Below are positions 17,688 to 29,204 of a stretch of DNA of 64,000 nt, one piece after another. The notes under the pieces were generated by a model, which saw only the letters and a list, made by a program, of their open reading frames with translations, was not told the DNA's origin and did no database searches. The stretch covers positions 1 to 64,000 of the forward strand of contig CAMDJM010000012.1 of assembly GCA_945900785.1 (NCBI GenBank). The letters run 5' to 3'. Position numbers and translations under genes: made by a program. This stretch comes from Akkermansia muciniphila. GTDB lineage: Bacteria > Verrucomicrobiota > Verrucomicrobiia > Verrucomicrobiales > V1-33. How positions within the stretch are numbered: the stretch's first letter is position 1; each line of letters begins with the position of its first letter.

Positions 17688-18176
17688 TCAGTCCCCGTCC
17701 AGCGCATCGATCGCTGTCTTCAAATGCAGCAGGATCACTCCGGACAAATCATCCGTCTGCGGCCGGTCCGTCAGGCCGGGATCCATGATGCTTTCCGTCA
17801 TCGCTCCCAGCAGCGCCATCTGCCGGTAATCCGACGTGAGCGACCGCGCGCCGGAAAGCCAACGTCCCTGGTTCATCGCCTCCAGTTCGTGCATTTCATC
17901 CTCATTGTCCTCCCAGGCCGCCTCGATCCGTTCCTCCGTCACCTCATGCGCCGCCCCGCCGCATTTCCGGAACGCCAGCCAAGCCCACAGCCCGTAGAAA
18001 AAAATCAGCCCCCGGTCATCCCGTTCCGAAACCGCTTCCTCCGCCGCCTGCAAATACCCCGCCAGCACCGGCTGCTCCGCCCGGAACTGCGCCACATGCG
18101 TGGCCAGGCGGTCATCATCTTCCAGATTCAGTTCATTCCAAGCATCGGTTACAGCACTGGGCGGCACGGTAGGCAT
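17688..18176 (-). CDS. Hypothetical acidic protein
   Basis: About 162 residues, strongly acidic (for example LNLEDDDRLATHVAQF and RIEAAWEDNEDEMHELEAMNQG) and probably mostly helical. No signal peptide or membrane helix is seen, so it is likely cytoplasmic. I do not recognise the family. It lies 23 bases upstream of the DUF167 gene on the same strand, so the two could be co-transcribed. Codon composition is like that of neighbouring genes and the reading frame has plausible amphipathic helices, which supports it being real. Confidence 0.65.
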   Translation of the reverse strand: MPTVPPSAVTDAWNELNLEDDDRLATHVAQFRAEQPVLAGYLQAAEEAVSERDDRGLIFFYGLWAWLAFRKCGGAAHEVTEERIEAAWEDNEDEMHELEAMNQGRWLSGARSLTSDYRQMALLGAMTESIMDPGLTDRPQTDDLSGVILLHLKTAIDALDGD

Positions 18177-18393
18177 GGTCCCACCTTAGCATAAACCGTC
18201 CGCAGAGAGGGGTTTCTTTTTGAAAAAACCGCGCCACTTTCCCGCCCCTTGGAAATTTCAGATTTCAAATTTGAGATTTCAGATACTCCCCGCTCCCTGA
18301 CTCAGCCCCCTTTCGACGTTCCGTGTTCAACATAAACATTTTCTAAATCCCCCCTTTTCCCCGTTCCAGCCCCAGCGCCCCCGTCCATTAGAG

Positions 18394-18463
18394 GTTCAAC
18401 GTTCAACGTTCAACTTTCGACGTTCGACGTTCGACGTTCGACGTTCGACGTTCGACGTTCAAC
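18394..18463. repeat. Ten tandem GTTCRAC heptamers
   Basis: Ten uninterrupted 7-bp units: three GTTCAAC, one TTTCGAC, five GTTCGAC and one final GTTCAAC. Period seven means that any open frame across it repeats every seven residues. It sits 42 bases before leuS, in a 329-base gap that otherwise holds only AT-rich words (18247-18285) and two further isolated heptamers near 18311-18327; no gene is seen in the gap. Confidence 0.9.
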
Positions 18464-18505
18464 CATTCCCCCTCCCCCCTTTCCCCATTCCTTCCACCCA
18501 CCTTC

Positions 18506-21751
<3,246 letters not shown>

Positions 21752-21893
21752 CAGGGGCGGACGACCCAGGCATGCCATCTTCAACAATCTCCCGGCGGCC
21801 GGATCCGGACGTTTTGCCAGTTTGCCAAAGGGCATACTCTGCCTTGATTTGACCGGCGTCCCGGGCGATCCATATTTTCAATCCCCACCTGCC

Positions 21894-22745
21894 ATGTCCT
21901 TTTTCAAAAAACTCTCCGTCGCCGCCTTTGGTGAAAAGAAGTCTGATATGCCGGAAGGCCAGTGGACCAAGTGCCCGGGTTGCAAGGTGATGTTGCATGA
22001 GATTGACCTTGTGGAAAATCTCCGCACCTGCCCCAAATGCGGCCACCATAACCCGATGGACTCGGATACGCGCATTGCTTCCATTATTGATGGTGGCACG
22101 TGGCAGGCCATGGATGAAAATCTCCGCAGCCTCAATCCACTCGATTTCAAGGGCTACGCGGAAAAAGTGAACGCCAGCATCCAAAAAACGGAAATGAACG
22201 AAGCCGTGGTGACTGGCCGGGGCAAGCTGCACGGGCATCCCGTCGCTTTGGCCGTGATGGACTTCCGCTTTCAGGGTGCGAGCATGGGCAGCGTCGTCGG
22301 GGAAAAAATCACCCGGGCCATCGAGACAGCCACCCGCGAGAGGCGCGGTCTGATCATTGTCGCCGCTTCCGGGGGAGCCCGCATGCACGAGGGCATCCTC
22401 AGCCTGATGCAGATGGCGAAAACCAGCGGCGCCCTGGCACTGCACCACCAGGCCAATCTTCCTTTTATTTCCGTTCTGACCCATCCTACCTTCGGTGGCA
22501 CCACCGCCAGCTTTGCGGTATTGGGAGACATCAATCTTGCGGAACCCGGGACAGTGATTGGGTTTGCCGGTCCGGTGGTGATCAAGGAAACCACCCACCA
22601 GAAGCTGCCGCCGGGGTTCCAGACGGCGGAGTTCATGCTGGCCCATGGCCTGATCGACCGGATCGTGCCCCGCAAGGAATTGCGCGATACCCTGGGCCAA
22701 TTCCTCGGCTACCTGATGCCAGCCCGCCAGGCGGGAGCCGCCTGA
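21894..22745 (+). CDS. accD: Acetyl-CoA carboxylase carboxyltransferase beta subunit
   Basis: About 283 residues from MSFFKKLSVAAFGEKK. The zinc ribbon that distinguishes AccD is near the N-terminus (CPGCKVML ... CPKCGHHNP). The crotonase-type carboxyltransferase domain follows with MDFRFQGASMGSVVGEK and ASGGARMHEGILSLMQMAK. With AccA it moves the carboxyl group from biotin to acetyl-CoA, giving malonyl-CoA for fatty acid synthesis. The gene for folC begins 12 bases after its stop, reproducing the accD-folC pairing common in bacteria. An upstream in-frame TTG would add 24 unlikely residues and was not used. Confidence 0.97.
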   Translation: MSFFKKLSVAAFGEKKSDMPEGQWTKCPGCKVMLHEIDLVENLRTCPKCGHHNPMDSDTRIASIIDGGTWQAMDENLRSLNPLDFKGYAEKVNASIQKTEMNEAVVTGRGKLHGHPVALAVMDFRFQGASMGSVVGEKITRAIETATRERRGLIIVAASGGARMHEGILSLMQMAKTSGALALHHQANLPFISVLTHPTFGGTTASFAVLGDINLAEPGTVIGFAGPVVIKETTHQKLPPGFQTAEFMLAHGLIDRIVPRKELRDTLGQFLGYLMPARQAGAA

Positions 22746-22757
22746 ATTTTTCCTGCC

Positions 22758-24026
22758 ATGGAATACGGGGAGGCGCTCAAGTGGCTCTACAGCGTGCAGC
22801 AGTTTGGCATCAAGCCAGGCTTGGAAAACACACGCAAATTGCTGAAGGCGCTCCAGCTTCCTGGCACCGGACAGCGCTTTCTGCATGTCGCCGGCACCAA
22901 TGGAAAGGGCAGCACCTGCGCCTTTATGGAAAGCGTGCTCCGCGCCGGCGGGGAACGCACCGCTCTCTTCACCTCTCCGCACCTCATCCAGTTCCGCGAA
23001 CGCATCCAAGTGGGCGGCGTGATGATGCCGGAAGTGGAAATCGCCCGTAGCCTGACCCCGTTGCGGGATCTGGTCAGCTCCTGGGAGCCGCATCCGACTT
23101 TTTTCGAACTCACTCTGGCCCTGGCGCTCGATTGGTTCGACCGCGCCGGGGCGGAGTTGGTGGTGCTGGAAACCGGCATGGGAGGCCGTCTGGATTCCAC
23201 CAATGTGGTCAAGCCGGTGGTCAGTGTCATCACACCCATCGATCTGGATCACCAGCAGTGGCTGGGGGACACCATTGCGAAAATCGCCGCCGAGAAAGCC
23301 GGGATCATCAAGCCCGGCATCCCCGTAGTGTCCGCCCCGCAGCATCCGGATGCTGAGGCTGTGCTCCGTGCCGCCGCCGCCACGGTGGGAGCCCCGATTC
23401 ATTTTATCACGTCACCATGGGGCGGATCCCCTGAGGACGGCGGATATGCTGTCCTCCCGGGACAACAGAACGTCGACCCTCCGCAGCTCCCGCTGGCCGG
23501 CGGGCACCAGCAATGGAACGCGGCCCTGGCCCTCGCGGCCCTGGAAGCGGCGGGCGTTTTACCGAAGCCTCCCGCCATCGCGGCGGGTTTGGCCAACACC
23601 ATCTGGCCAGCGCGGTTCCAAAGCCTGCAGGGCGGCCGGCTCATTCTCGATGGGGCGCACAATCCCCACAGCATGGCCCGCCTGGTCGCTACCTGGCAGC
23701 AGGTGTTTGCCCAGGAAAAGGCGCACCTCATTTTTGGGGCAGTGGCGGGGAAGGAACATGCGGCTTCCCTGCCCCTGCTGGAACCTATCGTTTCGGAGGT
23801 GACTTTTGTGACCGTGGACTCGCCCCGGGCAGTGCCGGCTGCGGAGCTTCAGAAAACCTGGCAGGCCGCGGTGCCCGGCGTGGCCAGCCGCACCGCAGAC
23901 CGCCTGACGGAGGCGTTGCAGGATACAGGGAACGGTCCCCGGCGGTTGCTTTGCGGGTCGCTCTATCTGTGTGGGGAGGCGCTCAGCCTGGTGGAGGGCG
24001 GTGCTTTTGAAGCCAGCACGCAATGA
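22758..24026 (+). CDS. folC: Folylpolyglutamate/dihydrofolate synthase
   Basis: About 422 residues. The P-loop is in HVAGTNGKGSTCAFMESVL, followed by LFTSPHLIQFRERI and the ETGMGGRLDSTN segment typical of FolC; the C-terminal Mur-ligase domain has LILDGAHNPHSM. The enzyme adds L-glutamate to dihydropteroate and to reduced folates using ATP. It directly follows accD. One stretch (residues ~225-243, PEDGGYAVLPGQQNVDPP) is encoded by a DNA segment nearly identical to the palindromic element found in front of rtcB, so a repeat seems to have been absorbed into the coding sequence between the N-terminal and C-terminal domains. Confidence 0.95.
   Translation: MEYGEALKWLYSVQQFGIKPGLENTRKLLKALQLPGTGQRFLHVAGTNGKGSTCAFMESVLRAGGERTALFTSPHLIQFRERIQVGGVMMPEVEIARSLTPLRDLVSSWEPHPTFFELTLALALDWFDRAGAELVVLETGMGGRLDSTNVVKPVVSVITPIDLDHQQWLGDTIAKIAAEKAGIIKPGIPVVSAPQHPDAEAVLRAAAATVGAPIHFITSPWGGSPEDGGYAVLPGQQNVDPPQLPLAGGHQQWNAALALAALEAAGVLPKPPAIAAGLANTIWPARFQSLQGGRLILDGAHNPHSMARLVATWQQVFAQEKAHLIFGAVAGKEHAASLPLLEPIVSEVTFVTVDSPRAVPAAELQKTWQAAVPGVASRTADRLTEALQDTGNGPRRLLCGSLYLCGEALSLVEGGAFEASTQ
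23430..23486. repeat. Palindromic element embedded in folC
   Basis: This 57-bp stretch aligns with 31549-31604 (just before rtcB) with about 50 matching positions and a single one-base gap; both begin CCCTGAGGA and end GTCGACCCTCCGCA. The folC copy keeps the reading frame open and adds about 19 codons. Its arms have begun to diverge, as expected if protein-coding constraint now applies. Confidence 0.75.
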
Positions 24027-24179
24027 AGGCCCGGTCCGGTTTTCCGGCTTCAAATCATCCCCCGCTTGTTCATAAAAATTGATTGGCCACCCGTATAAGT
24101 GGTCCTGCTGCCATCCAAACCGCCCTCCTCCCCGTAGGAAAAGCATCCTCTGACTTTCCATCTCCCGTTCTTCTCCCCC

Positions 24180-25442
24180 ATGTCCACCATCGCTATCATC
24201 GGCACCGGCATCGCCGGTCTGGGTGCCGCCCACCATCTGCACCGGCACCACGGGATCACCCTTTTCGAGCAAAACGACTACCCGGGCGGGCACACCAATA
24301 CCATCACGGTCGACGAGGCCGGACGCCCCGTGCCCATTGATACCGGGTTCATGGTTTTCAACCATGCCACCTATCCCAATCTCGTCCGCCTCTTCCAGGA
24401 ACTTGATGTCGCGACGCAGCAGACGGACATGTCCTTCAGCGTGCAGCACGTGCCGGCAAACCTGGAATACAACGGCGGCTCGCTGAATCTTCTGTTCGGC
24501 CAGCGCCGCAATCTCCTGCGGCCCCGGCATTGGAAAATGCTCATGGCCATCAACCGCTTCAACGCCGGGGCGGTGGCCGCCCTCACCGATCCCCGGTGGG
24601 CAGAAATGTCCCTCCGCGAATACATTGATGCACGCGGCTATGGTGAAGACATGTTCCAGCGCTACCTCGTGCCCATGAGCAGCGCCGTCTGGAGCACCCC
24701 GCCGGAAAAAATGGAAGCCTTTCCCGCCCTGACGCTGCTGCGCTTCTGGCATAACCATGGCTTCCTCGGTCTCAGCACCCAGCACCAGTGGTGGACCGTG
24801 ACCGGCGGCTCCCAAAGTTACGTCAGGAAAATCATTGCTCCCTTGGCGGACCGCCTCCATAAAAACCGCGCCGTCGTCCGCATCACCCGCACCGCCAGGG
24901 ACGCCACCCTGCACTTCAGGGACGGAACGCCCCAGACCTTTGACAAGGTGATCCTCGCCTGCCATGGCGACCAAACCCTGCCCCTCCTCGCGGAACCCAC
25001 CCCGCTGGAAACCCGCCTGCTTTCCAAATTCTCCTATCAACCCAACACGGCCACCCTGCACACGGACCCCTCCCTGATGCCCCGCACCCCCCGCTGTTGG
25101 GCCGCATGGAATTACCGCCTCGATCCCGGTCCGGACGGCGGAATCCTGCCCACGACCCACTATTGGATGAACCGCCTCCAGCGCGTCAGCGAAAAAGTAA
25201 ATTACTTTGTCTCCCTGAACTGCCCGGACCGCATCGATCCCCAAAAAGTCCTCCGCCATATCGAATACGAACACCCGCTCTTTGACCTCGCTGCGATTAA
25301 AGCCCAGGACGAACTTCCTTCGTTAAACCGCATTTCGCCGGACCAAACCACCTACTACGCTGGGGCCTGGTTCAAATACGGCTTCCACGAGGATGGCTAC
25401 ACCAGCGGCATGGATTGCGCGAAGGCCATCCTCCAGCCATAA
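24180..25442 (+). CDS. FAD-dependent amine-oxidase-like protein
   Basis: About 420 residues beginning with the dinucleotide-binding motif IAIIGTGIAGLGAAHHLHRH, then FEQNDYPGGHTNTITV and PIDTGFMVFNHATYP, marks of the NAD(P)/FAD oxidoreductases that travel with DUF1365 and cyclopropane-fatty-acid-synthase genes. Family members act in modification of unsaturated membrane fatty acids (cyclopropane, methyl-branched or furan fatty acids), where they are thought to perform the redox step. The DUF1365 gene follows on the same strand. The methyltransferase gene that normally completes the set is not in the window. Confidence 0.88.
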   Translation: MSTIAIIGTGIAGLGAAHHLHRHHGITLFEQNDYPGGHTNTITVDEAGRPVPIDTGFMVFNHATYPNLVRLFQELDVATQQTDMSFSVQHVPANLEYNGGSLNLLFGQRRNLLRPRHWKMLMAINRFNAGAVAALTDPRWAEMSLREYIDARGYGEDMFQRYLVPMSSAVWSTPPEKMEAFPALTLLRFWHNHGFLGLSTQHQWWTVTGGSQSYVRKIIAPLADRLHKNRAVVRITRTARDATLHFRDGTPQTFDKVILACHGDQTLPLLAEPTPLETRLLSKFSYQPNTATLHTDPSLMPRTPRCWAAWNYRLDPGPDGGILPTTHYWMNRLQRVSEKVNYFVSLNCPDRIDPQKVLRHIEYEHPLFDLAAIKAQDELPSLNRISPDQTTYYAGAWFKYGFHEDGYTSGMDCAKAILQP

Positions 25443-25519
25443 CAAATCCTCTTCCGGTGCCGGGCAGAGGCCGCCATGACCCTTCCCATGCTCCCGTCCC
25501 AATGGCTCCTTTCTGCCAA

Positions 25520-26362
25520 ATGTCCCCACCAACCACTGGCCCCACCACCTGCCTCTATGAGTGCAGGGTCATGCACCGGCGTCTTTCCCCCAAGGTCCAC
25601 CACTTCGACTACCGCATCTTCCTGTTCTGCCTTGACCTTGATGAAATCGACGCCACCACCGCCCGCGTCCGGTTTTTCTCCCACAACTGCTGGAATCTAT
25701 ATAACTTCCGTGACCGCGACCACCTCACCCTCCCTGGCCTGGAGCAGGCTTCGCTCAAGGAAAACATCCTGACTTGGATCCTCACCCAGCCGGATCCGCC
25801 GGCCCTGCCCGCCGATCCCACCGAAATCGGCATTCACTTTGTCACTCTTCCCCGGGTGCTGGGCTACATTTTTAATCCGGTTTCATTCTACTTCCTGTCC
25901 GACCGCACCACCGGCCAGCCTCTTTGCGCCGTCGTCCAGGTCGGCAATACCTTCCGGGAAATGAAACCCTATCTTCTGGGAGTGCCCACCACCAGCGAGG
26001 AAGCGCCGCCCATCCACCGCCTGATCACGCCCAAACTCTTCTACGTTTCCCCCTACAGCAGTCTCGATCTCCACTTCGACTTCAAACTTAAAATCCCCAG
26101 CGACTTTCTGGATATCCATATCGACGACCGCTCCGGACCGGATGGCCCCCAGGTGCTCCTGAGTGCCCTCACGGGAAAACGCCAGCCTCTCACCACCGGC
26201 CGCCTCCTCTGGCTCACTGCGAAATTTCCCTTCATCACGCTGAAGGTTATCTTCCTGATCCACTGGGAAGCCCTGCGCCTCTGGCTGAAAAAACTCCCCC
26301 TCCACCGGAAGGCCGCCAATGCCCACCTTCAGCAGCACGTGTTCAACCGGAGAGCAGATTAG
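25520..26362 (+). CDS. DUF1365 family protein
   Basis: About 280 residues with the DUF1365 signature: ECRVMHRRLSPKVHHFDYRIF near the N-terminus, LPRVLGYIFNPVSFYF in the middle, and FYVSPYSSLDLHFDF. The start at MSPPTTGPTTCLYECRV is preferred; an ATG six codons upstream is also possible. Biochemical function is not firmly known, but the family is repeatedly encoded with an FAD oxidoreductase and a cyclopropane-fatty-acid-synthase-like methyltransferase, so a role in lipid acyl-chain modification is inferred. It follows the FAD oxidoreductase by 77 bases and converges on pfkA. Confidence 0.9.
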   Translation: MSPPTTGPTTCLYECRVMHRRLSPKVHHFDYRIFLFCLDLDEIDATTARVRFFSHNCWNLYNFRDRDHLTLPGLEQASLKENILTWILTQPDPPALPADPTEIGIHFVTLPRVLGYIFNPVSFYFLSDRTTGQPLCAVVQVGNTFREMKPYLLGVPTTSEEAPPIHRLITPKLFYVSPYSSLDLHFDFKLKIPSDFLDIHIDDRSGPDGPQVLLSALTGKRQPLTTGRLLWLTAKFPFITLKVIFLIHWEALRLWLKKLPLHRKAANAHLQQHVFNRRAD

Positions 26363-26398
26363 CCCGATTTTTGTTATCCCTCCTGAAACCAGCAGGAG

Positions 26399-26423
26399 AA
26401 CCGGCCCCGTAGCCGGGCCGGTT
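26399..26423. terminator. Hairpin between convergent genes, possible terminator
   Basis: AACCGGCCC-CGTAGCC-GGGCCGGTT forms a perfect 9-bp stem. It lies between the convergent DUF1365 gene and pfkA, where a bidirectional terminator would be expected. The run of T residues after it is short (TTT), so intrinsic termination would be weak. Confidence 0.45.
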
Positions 26424-26497
26424 TGCGGGCATGGGCCAACGCGGCACGGGAATATTTCCGCTGGCGCTGGGGCGGGGGCGGGCTCTCCTTTTTTCAG

Positions 26498-27574
26498 CTA
26501 CTTGTCGCCGAAGGAGATGCCTACGGCCCGGGCGGTGGAGACGATTTCGCCATCCGGCTCGACGAGGCGGACCGTGCTGACAGCATCGCCAATCGGCACG
26601 GAGTCCACGTGGTAGGCCTGATAGCTGACCATGTGGCCGTATTTGGCTTCTTCGATCAGCTTCACAGCCTTCACGCCGAAGCGGGTGCCGAGCATGCGGT
26701 CGAGCGCGGTGGGGCTGCCGCCGCGCTGGAGGTGACCGAGGGTGCAGGAGCGGGTTTCCTTGCCCGTCATCTCAGAAATCTTGTTGGCTACATAATCGCC
26801 GATCCCTCCGAGGCGGTGCTCGGAAAAGGCGCTCTTTTCCTTGGTCATGGCATCCCCACCAGGGAGATGGGCTCCTTCGGCGACCACGACCATGGTGCTG
26901 TGCAGGCCCTGGGCTTCCCGTTGACGGATGGCCTTGGCGACGTTTTCAAAGTTGAATTCGATTTCGGGAATGAGGATGATGTGGGCACCGCCCGCCATGC
27001 CGCCCCAGAGGGCGATCCAGCCGGCATTGCGGCCCATCACTTCAACGACCATGACGCGCTTGTGGCTGTCGGCCGTAGTGTGCAGGCGGTCGAGGGCGTC
27101 GACCACGGTGCTGACGGCGGAGTCAAAGCCGAAGGTCATCGCGGTTGCGGCGAGGTCGTTGTCGATGGTTTTGGGAACCCCGACGACCGGCAAGCCGTTC
27201 TTCATCAACTGCATGCCCGTGGTGAGGGAGCCATCGCCTCCGACGACGATGAGAGCGCGGATTTCCAGCAGGCTGAGGGTGGTTTTAGCTTTGTCGATGA
27301 CGTCCTGGGGGATTTCCGCGACATTGCCTTCGCCGATTTTGGCCGCGAAGTGGCCTTTGTTGGTGGTGCCCAGGATGGTGCCGCCCTGTTTCAGAATGCC
27401 GGCCATTCTTTCAGGCTCGAGGATCATGTAGTCGCCCGGGGGCAGGAGGCCTTCGAAGCCATCGCGGAAGCCGACGACTTCCCAACCGAGTTTGGCGGCA
27501 GCGCCGACGACGCCGTAAATGACTGCATTCAGGCCGGGGCAATCGCCGCCGCTATTTAGGATTCCGATTCTCAT
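26498..27574 (-). CDS. pfkA: 6-phosphofructokinase, group III (mixed-motif) type
   Basis: About 358 residues: N-terminal GILNSGGDCPGLNAVIYG, VVGGDGSLTTG, the catalytic PKTIDNDLA, VEVMGRNAGWIA and LGHLQRGGSP. It phosphorylates fructose 6-phosphate to the 1,6-bisphosphate in glycolysis. The glycine in GGDGS is the residue associated with ATP as phosphoryl donor (PPi enzymes have Asp), while the lysine in PKTIDND is found in PPi-dependent and group III enzymes rather than E. coli-like PfkA. The combination points to the group III family; donor choice should therefore be read as likely ATP but not certain. Confidence 0.93.
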   Translation of the reverse strand: MRIGILNSGGDCPGLNAVIYGVVGAAAKLGWEVVGFRDGFEGLLPPGDYMILEPERMAGILKQGGTILGTTNKGHFAAKIGEGNVAEIPQDVIDKAKTTLSLLEIRALIVVGGDGSLTTGMQLMKNGLPVVGVPKTIDNDLAATAMTFGFDSAVSTVVDALDRLHTTADSHKRVMVVEVMGRNAGWIALWGGMAGGAHIILIPEIEFNFENVAKAIRQREAQGLHSTMVVVAEGAHLPGGDAMTKEKSAFSEHRLGGIGDYVANKISEMTGKETRSCTLGHLQRGGSPTALDRMLGTRFGVKAVKLIEEAKYGHMVSYQAYHVDSVPIGDAVSTVRLVEPDGEIVSTARAVGISFGDK

Positions 27575-27688
27575 GGGTAGGATGGTGGGGAGATGGGTTG
27601 GGGGTATCAGATGGGTGGGACGGGTATGGGGAAAGTGAAAGCAGAATGTTGGCCGGATGGGATTTTCCAGCGATGGACCAGTTCAGCT

Positions 27689-28843
27689 TCAATACGTAGG
27701 CACGGGCTGGTAACCCCCACCGGAGGAGTAAGGAGTGGCCCCGGGATAGGCTGAAGGCTGCGGATAAGCTGGAGCCGCAGGCAACGGCGCGGCGGGAGCG
27801 GGTGCTGCCGGAACGGCGGCGGCAGGGGCAGGGGCAGAAGGGGCTACCCCCAGGTATTCCATGCTGCTGCCAGTGGGGCTGCCGGCGGCGCGCCAGCCAT
27901 CGTAGCGGCTCCAGCCATCGGCAAGCAGCCGTGCGGCGGAGTTAAACCGGTCCGGGGCTCCGAGCGTGATAACCGTAAGGCGGTGGGGGATCACCAGAGT
28001 GCTGCCATCGGAGCGCTTGATGACGGTCGCGGGCTTCGCCGCCGTGATGGCGAGGCAGGGACCGGCGAGCGTGGTGGTCCCGGTTTTCCCGGCATCAATG
28101 CGGTTTTGGCCAATCAGTTCGTTTGTATTCCGCACGCTGATGGACTGGGCCTGACCTCCCCGGAGGAAAGCGATGCGGCGTTCCCGCTGGGAGCCGTAGA
28201 AGGTGAATCCAGCAGTGGTGATGGCGTGATTGAGCAAACGCGCGATGTCCGAGGCGCAGGAATAGCCGCTGGCATTGGGCAATTCCAGCCCGTGGGGGTT
28301 GGCAAAGCGGGTGTTCCGCAGGCTGAGCCTGCCGCTGAGGCCGTTCATCTGGGTGACAAAGGCGGAGAGGGGATTTCCTCCGAGGCCGGCTTGGGAAAGT
28401 TTGGCCCCAAAATGGGTGCCCAAGGTCTCGGCCGCGAAATTATCCGAAGCCATCATCGCCGCGTAAAGAGCGTCCCGCACGCTGATGCCGTCCCCCGGCT
28501 GCAGACCGACCGGACTGGGCACTCCCAGCGTTTGCACGCTGGCGGGCACCACCATGACTTCGTTAATGTCCCCGGATGAGCCCCTCAGAAAGTCCAGCAC
28601 GATCACCACGGTGGCGATTTTCGTCAGGCTGGCCACGGAGCGTTTCTGATCCGGCTGATAGGAAAGCAGGACACGCCCGTCATTGGCATCCGCGACCACA
28701 TAGGAGGCAATTCCAGGATAAACTGGACCGATGCTCGCCACCCCATGCGGTGCACCGGCCCCGGACTGAAGGCCCGCACAGCCCGTAAAAAACGGCGCGA
28801 TGGTGAGCCCCAGGGCAAGAGCAAGGAAGGAACGGGAATTCAT
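27689..28843 (-). CDS. D-alanyl-D-alanine carboxypeptidase (S11), lipoprotein
   Basis: About 384 residues. The three penicillin-binding motifs are present in order: SXXK as SLTK in VASLTKIATVVIVL, SXN as SDN in MASDNFAAETL, and KTG in DAGKTGTTTLAGP. The N-terminus MNSRSFLALALGLTIAPFFTGC ends in a lipobox, so the enzyme is probably anchored to a membrane by lipid rather than by the usual C-terminal amphipathic helix. The last ~70 residues are a Pro/Ala/Tyr-rich low-complexity tail. It trims the terminal D-alanine of peptidoglycan stem peptides. Confidence 0.92.
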   Translation of the reverse strand: MNSRSFLALALGLTIAPFFTGCAGLQSGAGAPHGVASIGPVYPGIASYVVADANDGRVLLSYQPDQKRSVASLTKIATVVIVLDFLRGSSGDINEVMVVPASVQTLGVPSPVGLQPGDGISVRDALYAAMMASDNFAAETLGTHFGAKLSQAGLGGNPLSAFVTQMNGLSGRLSLRNTRFANPHGLELPNASGYSCASDIARLLNHAITTAGFTFYGSQRERRIAFLRGGQAQSISVRNTNELIGQNRIDAGKTGTTTLAGPCLAITAAKPATVIKRSDGSTLVIPHRLTVITLGAPDRFNSAARLLADGWSRYDGWRAAGSPTGSSMEYLGVAPSAPAPAAAVPAAPAPAAPLPAAPAYPQPSAYPGATPYSSGGGYQPVPTY

Positions 28844-29150
28844 AGAACAGGATACACCGATGAAAAAAGGAGATGAGACGTAAGCAGGCCATCCCCCCGG
28901 CGCAACGTTGAATGTTGACGCCGGGAAGCATCGGTTAGCAGGCCGTGCGGCGGTTCCGGGGCCTCCGCCCGGCTCACTGCGGGCTGGGCACCATCCGGAT
29001 TTATGGCACGCCTCTTTTGGATAAACTCTTATCCTTGAAGATAAAAAAATGCGACTTCAGAGAAGATCCCGGAAACCCAAAAAGTTTTTTGAGATTTTAA
29101 TTCTCTTACATTCAACAAGTTACAGCAACTCAAATTTTCCTGGATCAAGC

Positions 29151-29168
29151 TTGGCACGCTCAAAGCAA
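29151..29168 (+). promoter_or_regulatory. Sigma-54 (-24/-12) promoter of the Ro/Y-RNA/rtcB locus
   Basis: TTGGCACG-CTCA-AAGCAA matches the sigma-54 pattern YTGGCACG-N4-TTGCW. The invariant GG (29153-29154) and GC (29165-29166) are separated by exactly ten bases. Expected initiation is about 12 bases after the GC, and a perfect AAAGGAGG ribosome-binding site follows at 29192-29199. In enterobacteria the related rsr-yrl-rtcBA operon is sigma-54 dependent and controlled by RtcR; no rtcR-like gene lies in this window. The rest of the 361-base gap from 28844 is AT-rich near 29030-29110, which could hold activator sites, but I see no clear one. Confidence 0.75.
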
Positions 29169-29204
29169 TATCATCCTCCATCATCCAACAAAAGGAGGAA
29201 CCCC

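Noticed and set aside
18394-18463. CRISPR-like array
   Set aside because: Units are 7 bp, contiguous and without spacers; no cas genes are present.
29018-29035. Second sigma-54-like site TGGCACGCCTCTTTTGG upstream of rsr
   Set aside because: The -24 part fits but the -12 GC is missing at the required spacing, unlike the site at 29151-29168.
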